A DNA stretch of 64,000 bases from NCBI RefSeq assembly GCF_910585425.1, contig NZ_CAJUCP010000020.1:1-64000 (forward strand), in the 5' to 3' direction. Every line of letters starts with the position of its first letter. The first letter of the stretch is position 1. Positions 61,379-64,000 of this stretch are shown one piece after another. Both the position numbers and the translations under genes were made by a program. Source of the stretch: an uncultured Acetatifactor sp. Lineage in GTDB: Bacteria; Bacillota; Clostridia; Lachnospirales; Lachnospiraceae. The notes under the pieces are model-generated. The model was not told the origin of the DNA. It searched no databases and saw only the letters and a list, made by a program, of their open reading frames with translations.

Positions 61379-63901
61379 CTATTCCCTCAGATAGGTGATG
61401 AACTGGTTCCCGTTCTCCTCGAACCAGGCCGACGCCTCGCTGTTCTTCATAGTGTATATGTCGCCCGTGGCGGGGTCCATGATGCCCACCTCGATCTCAT
61501 TGAAGCCCACCAGCAGCACCGCGCCGTCCCCCACCAGCGCCAGCACGGGGATGTCCTGGTTCACATAATACAGCACCGCGTCCAGGCTGCAGCCCGCCAG
61601 GTCCAGGAGGACCGCGTCCGGCAGGCTTTCCCGGAGGATGTCCCGTATCGTCTCCCCCCGGTCCAGATGGTACTGGGTGTTCCGCACTACGCCCTCATAG
61701 CCCAGCATGGTGTCCAGGCAGACAGCCAGCGCGCCTCTCTCCGGCGTGGCCTCCGCCTCCTTGATCGCCATGATCTGGTTCTTCGCGGCCCGGTTCCCCC
61801 GCTGCCAGATCCTGCGTCCGCTCTCGTCCATGACCCCTCCCGCGGCGTCGTAGGCCAGCTCCACGGCCCGGGCGGAAGAGCTGAAGATGCCGCAGGCCCC
61901 GTAAGCCCCGTACACATAGAAGCGCTGGGCCTCTCCGGCCTCCGGCAGCAGGAGCTGTCTGCCGCCTTCGTACACCACCTCCTTGGGCGTCAGCACCATG
62001 GCGGACTTGCCCTCCGGGGACTTGCGCAGCCGGATCTCCATCTGCCGCTTATACCGCTCCGTGTCCACGGCGGCCAATGCGTTCCTGCCCGTCTCCTCCT
62101 CCAGGCTGTTCATGACATGATCCTGCTCTATCTCCTGGTAGGCGCCGGATTCCAGGCGCATCACCCGGTCCAGGGCGATCTGGTTGCCGTCCACGGTGCA
62201 GCCCGTGACATAGACCCCGGTCTGCCTGTATTCCTTCAACAGCTCGCCATCGGAATTGCAGATGCATATGGCATACATGGGAAAGAGGAACCTGCCGGAG
62301 TGCTCCTCCACCACGTCCTCCCCGTGGGCTATGCCGTATATGATGTCCTCGTCCATGAAGCCCAGGGGCCGGATGGCCTCCCCCTCCGGCACTGTGATGC
62401 TCCTGCGGACATCGGTGCCCAGGTTGTGGATGTTCAGCACATTGCTGTGGTAGATGTCCTCCCCGGAGGGCCAGACCATGATCTTGTGGTTCTCCGACAC
62501 CTGGAGCCCCTCGTCCTGGGCGATCTCTATCAGCCTGGAGCAGGTCCTCCGCACCAGGTCTATCCCGTATACCCCGCCGTCCAGCGTGAGGTAGAGCTTC
62601 TGCTCCCTGTTCAGGTACAGCAGGCGCTCCATCTGCACCTGCAGCACGGAATAAGGCCTGTCGTAGGGGATGTAGAGCAGCTCCTCCACCGTGTTCTGGC
62701 CGCTGTTGTAGGTGTAGAGCTGTATGCCCACCTCCCCCTCGTGCCTTCCCCGGTTCATGTATCCGTAGACGGCGAACTGCATGTTGCCGCCCTCGTCCAG
62801 ATCCAGGATCTTGATGGCGTGCTGGTCGTACATGGTGCGGGCGTCCGCGTTCTCCTCGTCGTAGAAGCTGAAGACCAAAGTGAGCTTGTTGGTGGTGATG
62901 TTGTAGCAGAAGAGCCGATTGGCCGCCACGAATGCTACTACATTCCCGTCTTCGCTCTCCCGCATGTCCACGTCTTCCCCGGTGATGCCCAGCACGATGC
63001 GGTCCTCCACCCGCAGCTTCTCCGCGTCCGGAATCTGGTCCATGGTACGCTCGTAGGCCAGCAGGTAGATCCGGTCCGCGGTGTAGCGGATCCGGTAGTG
63101 CTCCCGCATCCTGTAATAGGTGCTCTCCCCCTCCTCCCTGGTGGCCACCATGTAGTCCATGAGGAAAGAGGCCGTCTGCTCCCCGATCTCCGTCAGCCGG
63201 ATCTCCGGCTCCCCGATCTCCTCCACCTCCAGGTCGCCCCAGGTGAGCTGCCGGAAGCTGCTGTAGATGTTCACGCTGTGGTAAGAGCTGTTGTCCTCCA
63301 GCCTGGCGTTGGACTCCATGTACTTGGTCAGCTCCCTGGCCGCCTCCTTATCGTACAGGCGTTCATGGAAGTCCAGGCAGAAGGCCGTCTTCTCCTCCAC
63401 ATGCAGACTGTCGCTCCATATGACCCTGGTGTAATAGGACACCTGCCTGTCCCCCTCCAGGGTGAGCAGCACCGTCAGCAGATATTCGGTATCCCGTTCA
63501 ATCAGGTCCTTCAGGGCGATGCGCCCGCTAATCTGCCCCTCCGTCTCCACATAGTCCGCGATCTCGGTATCCTCGATCAGCCTGGATCCGTCCGCGCTCC
63601 TCACCTGCATGGCGATGCCCGTGACCGCCTCCCCGAAGGTGTCCACCAGGAAGCCCACATCCCTGTCCTCCCCCAGCACGGTCACGGTCTCCCGCTGAAA
63701 GGCCATGTCCACCGGCTCCCCGTAGCCGTGGAGCTGGTTGCACGCCGTGCCCCGCATCACCATGGTGACCAGCGGGAAAGTGGCGGGCGACATCTCCATG
63801 GTCAGGTTGTCGTGCCCTCTGTTCATGAATTTGTTCACGATGGTCAGTGCCGCCAGGAACACAAGGCAGCAGACCGTAAGCTTAATGATGGTCTTCTTCA
63901 T
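61379..63901 (-). CDS. large membrane-anchored protein with C39-peptidase-like C-terminus
   Basis: 840 residues. Residues 7-26 are a signal-anchor helix. The middle (~250-560) is beta-rich with repeated strand-turn blocks (MQFAVYGYMNRGRHEGEVGI, KLYLTLDGGVYGIDLV), possibly a propeller. The end (~720-835) resembles papain-like/C39 peptidases: LLDLAGCSLDAVLYYVNQDI followed by ALVGDGAVLLVGFNEIEVGI and MDPATGDIYTM. In active relatives the second block carries His ('HAVLIVGY'); here it reads DGAVLLVGF, so the domain may be inactive. No function known. The genes on either side have the same orientation. Confidence 0.6.
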   Translation of the reverse strand: MKKTIIKLTVCCLVFLAALTIVNKFMNRGHDNLTMEMSPATFPLVTMVMRGTACNQLHGYGEPVDMAFQRETVTVLGEDRDVGFLVDTFGEAVTGIAMQVRSADGSRLIEDTEIADYVETEGQISGRIALKDLIERDTEYLLTVLLTLEGDRQVSYYTRVIWSDSLHVEEKTAFCLDFHERLYDKEAARELTKYMESNARLEDNSSYHSVNIYSSFRQLTWGDLEVEEIGEPEIRLTEIGEQTASFLMDYMVATREEGESTYYRMREHYRIRYTADRIYLLAYERTMDQIPDAEKLRVEDRIVLGITGEDVDMRESEDGNVVAFVAANRLFCYNITTNKLTLVFSFYDEENADARTMYDQHAIKILDLDEGGNMQFAVYGYMNRGRHEGEVGIQLYTYNSGQNTVEELLYIPYDRPYSVLQVQMERLLYLNREQKLYLTLDGGVYGIDLVRRTCSRLIEIAQDEGLQVSENHKIMVWPSGEDIYHSNVLNIHNLGTDVRRSITVPEGEAIRPLGFMDEDIIYGIAHGEDVVEEHSGRFLFPMYAICICNSDGELLKEYRQTGVYVTGCTVDGNQIALDRVMRLESGAYQEIEQDHVMNSLEEETGRNALAAVDTERYKRQMEIRLRKSPEGKSAMVLTPKEVVYEGGRQLLLPEAGEAQRFYVYGAYGACGIFSSSARAVELAYDAAGGVMDESGRRIWQRGNRAAKNQIMAIKEAEATPERGALAVCLDTMLGYEGVVRNTQYHLDRGETIRDILRESLPDAVLLDLAGCSLDAVLYYVNQDIPVLALVGDGAVLLVGFNEIEVGIMDPATGDIYTMKNSEASAWFEENGNQFITYLRE

Positions 63902-64000
63902 ATAACAGCTCCTTCAGGGCCGGATCCACATGCAGGAATTCCATGGTGCGGGCAAGGGCCGCGGATTTCTCCGCCCAGGAGCCGCCCGGGCGCATGGCGT
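63882..64000 (-). CDS. 3' end of a gene continuing beyond the window
   Basis: The minus-strand frame at the right edge reads AMRPGGSWAEKSAALARTM, EFLHVDPALKELLYEEDHH and stops at TAA 63882-63884, inside the start of the 840-residue gene (20-nt overlap). It is the C-terminus of an upstream operon gene. The visible part is too short to classify. Confidence 0.6.
   Translation of the reverse strand, partial: AMRPGGSWAEKSAALARTMEFLHVDPALKELLYEEDHH

Overview
This window looks like a chromosome segment from a GC-rich, endospore-forming member of the Clostridia, most likely Lachnospiraceae. The support is the gene set: spoVG, a spoVT-type AbrB/GAF regulator, a glgC-glgD pair, DnaD-domain and DnaC-like primosome genes, DUF1836, DegV, a long-form ribose-phosphate pyrophosphokinase, GHKL/LytTR two-component systems and Rpn-type nuclease genes. 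The strand is mostly minus. No rRNA, tRNA or CRISPR array was recognised.

Layout. 1-4.7 kb: nicotinate phosphoribosyltransferase, a multispanning membrane protein with an in-frame minisatellite, and a phosphotransferase. 4.7-8.8 kb: one operon of OmpR regulator, histidine kinase, ABC ATPase and ABC-2 permease. 8.9-11.1 kb: a degraded zone in which a PemK/MazF toxin module sits between the intact response-regulator gene and a broken copy of it, followed by the tail of an Rpn-type nuclease gene. 11.2-24.3 kb: a cell-surface polysaccharide locus on the minus strand, much more AT-rich than its surroundings. It holds a CpsF/TagA glycosyltransferase, several GT4 and GT2 enzymes, a TagD-like cytidylyltransferase, LicD, Wzy, Wzx and an acyltransferase. 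One GT4 enzyme there is encoded as two ORFs in reversed domain order. 24.5-31.4 kb: spoVT, an ABC transporter, a LytTR regulator, its GHKL kinase and an M20 dipeptidase. The regulator and kinase are separated by about 3.2 copies of a ~112-bp repeat, and an 18-bp repeat array precedes spoVT.

31.6-36.3 kb: a MATE exporter, an Rpn-type gene whose 3' end is tandemly duplicated, and the divergent DUF1836/degV pair sharing palindromic operators. 36.4-44.2 kb: an SGNH hydrolase, a heterodimer-like ABC exporter pair, a second GHKL/LytTR system and a 33-residue small ORF. 44.4-50.2 kb: mfd, pth, a Nudix hydrolase, a hairpin repeat cluster and a broken AlbA_2-type gene. 50.5-52.4 kb: an ABC-F ribosome-protection-type gene with a long leader. 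52.5-60.6 kb: conserved housekeeping genes (spoVG, glgD, glgC, murC, DnaD-like, DnaC-like, prs), with DnaA-box-like sites before the primosome genes. 60.7-64 kb: two uncharacterised membrane-anchored proteins and the tail of a further gene.

Two themes recur. Many conserved proteins carry low-complexity inserts or tails (membrane protein at 1.7 kb, ABC ATPase at 6 kb, M20 peptidase, ABC exporter, kinase at 42 kb, Mfd, Pth). Non-coding tandem and inverted repeats are also frequent. The observations most worth follow-up are the order-reversed split glycosyltransferase, the repeat array inside a two-component operon, the toxin module between direct repeats, and the shared palindromes between DUF1836 and degV.
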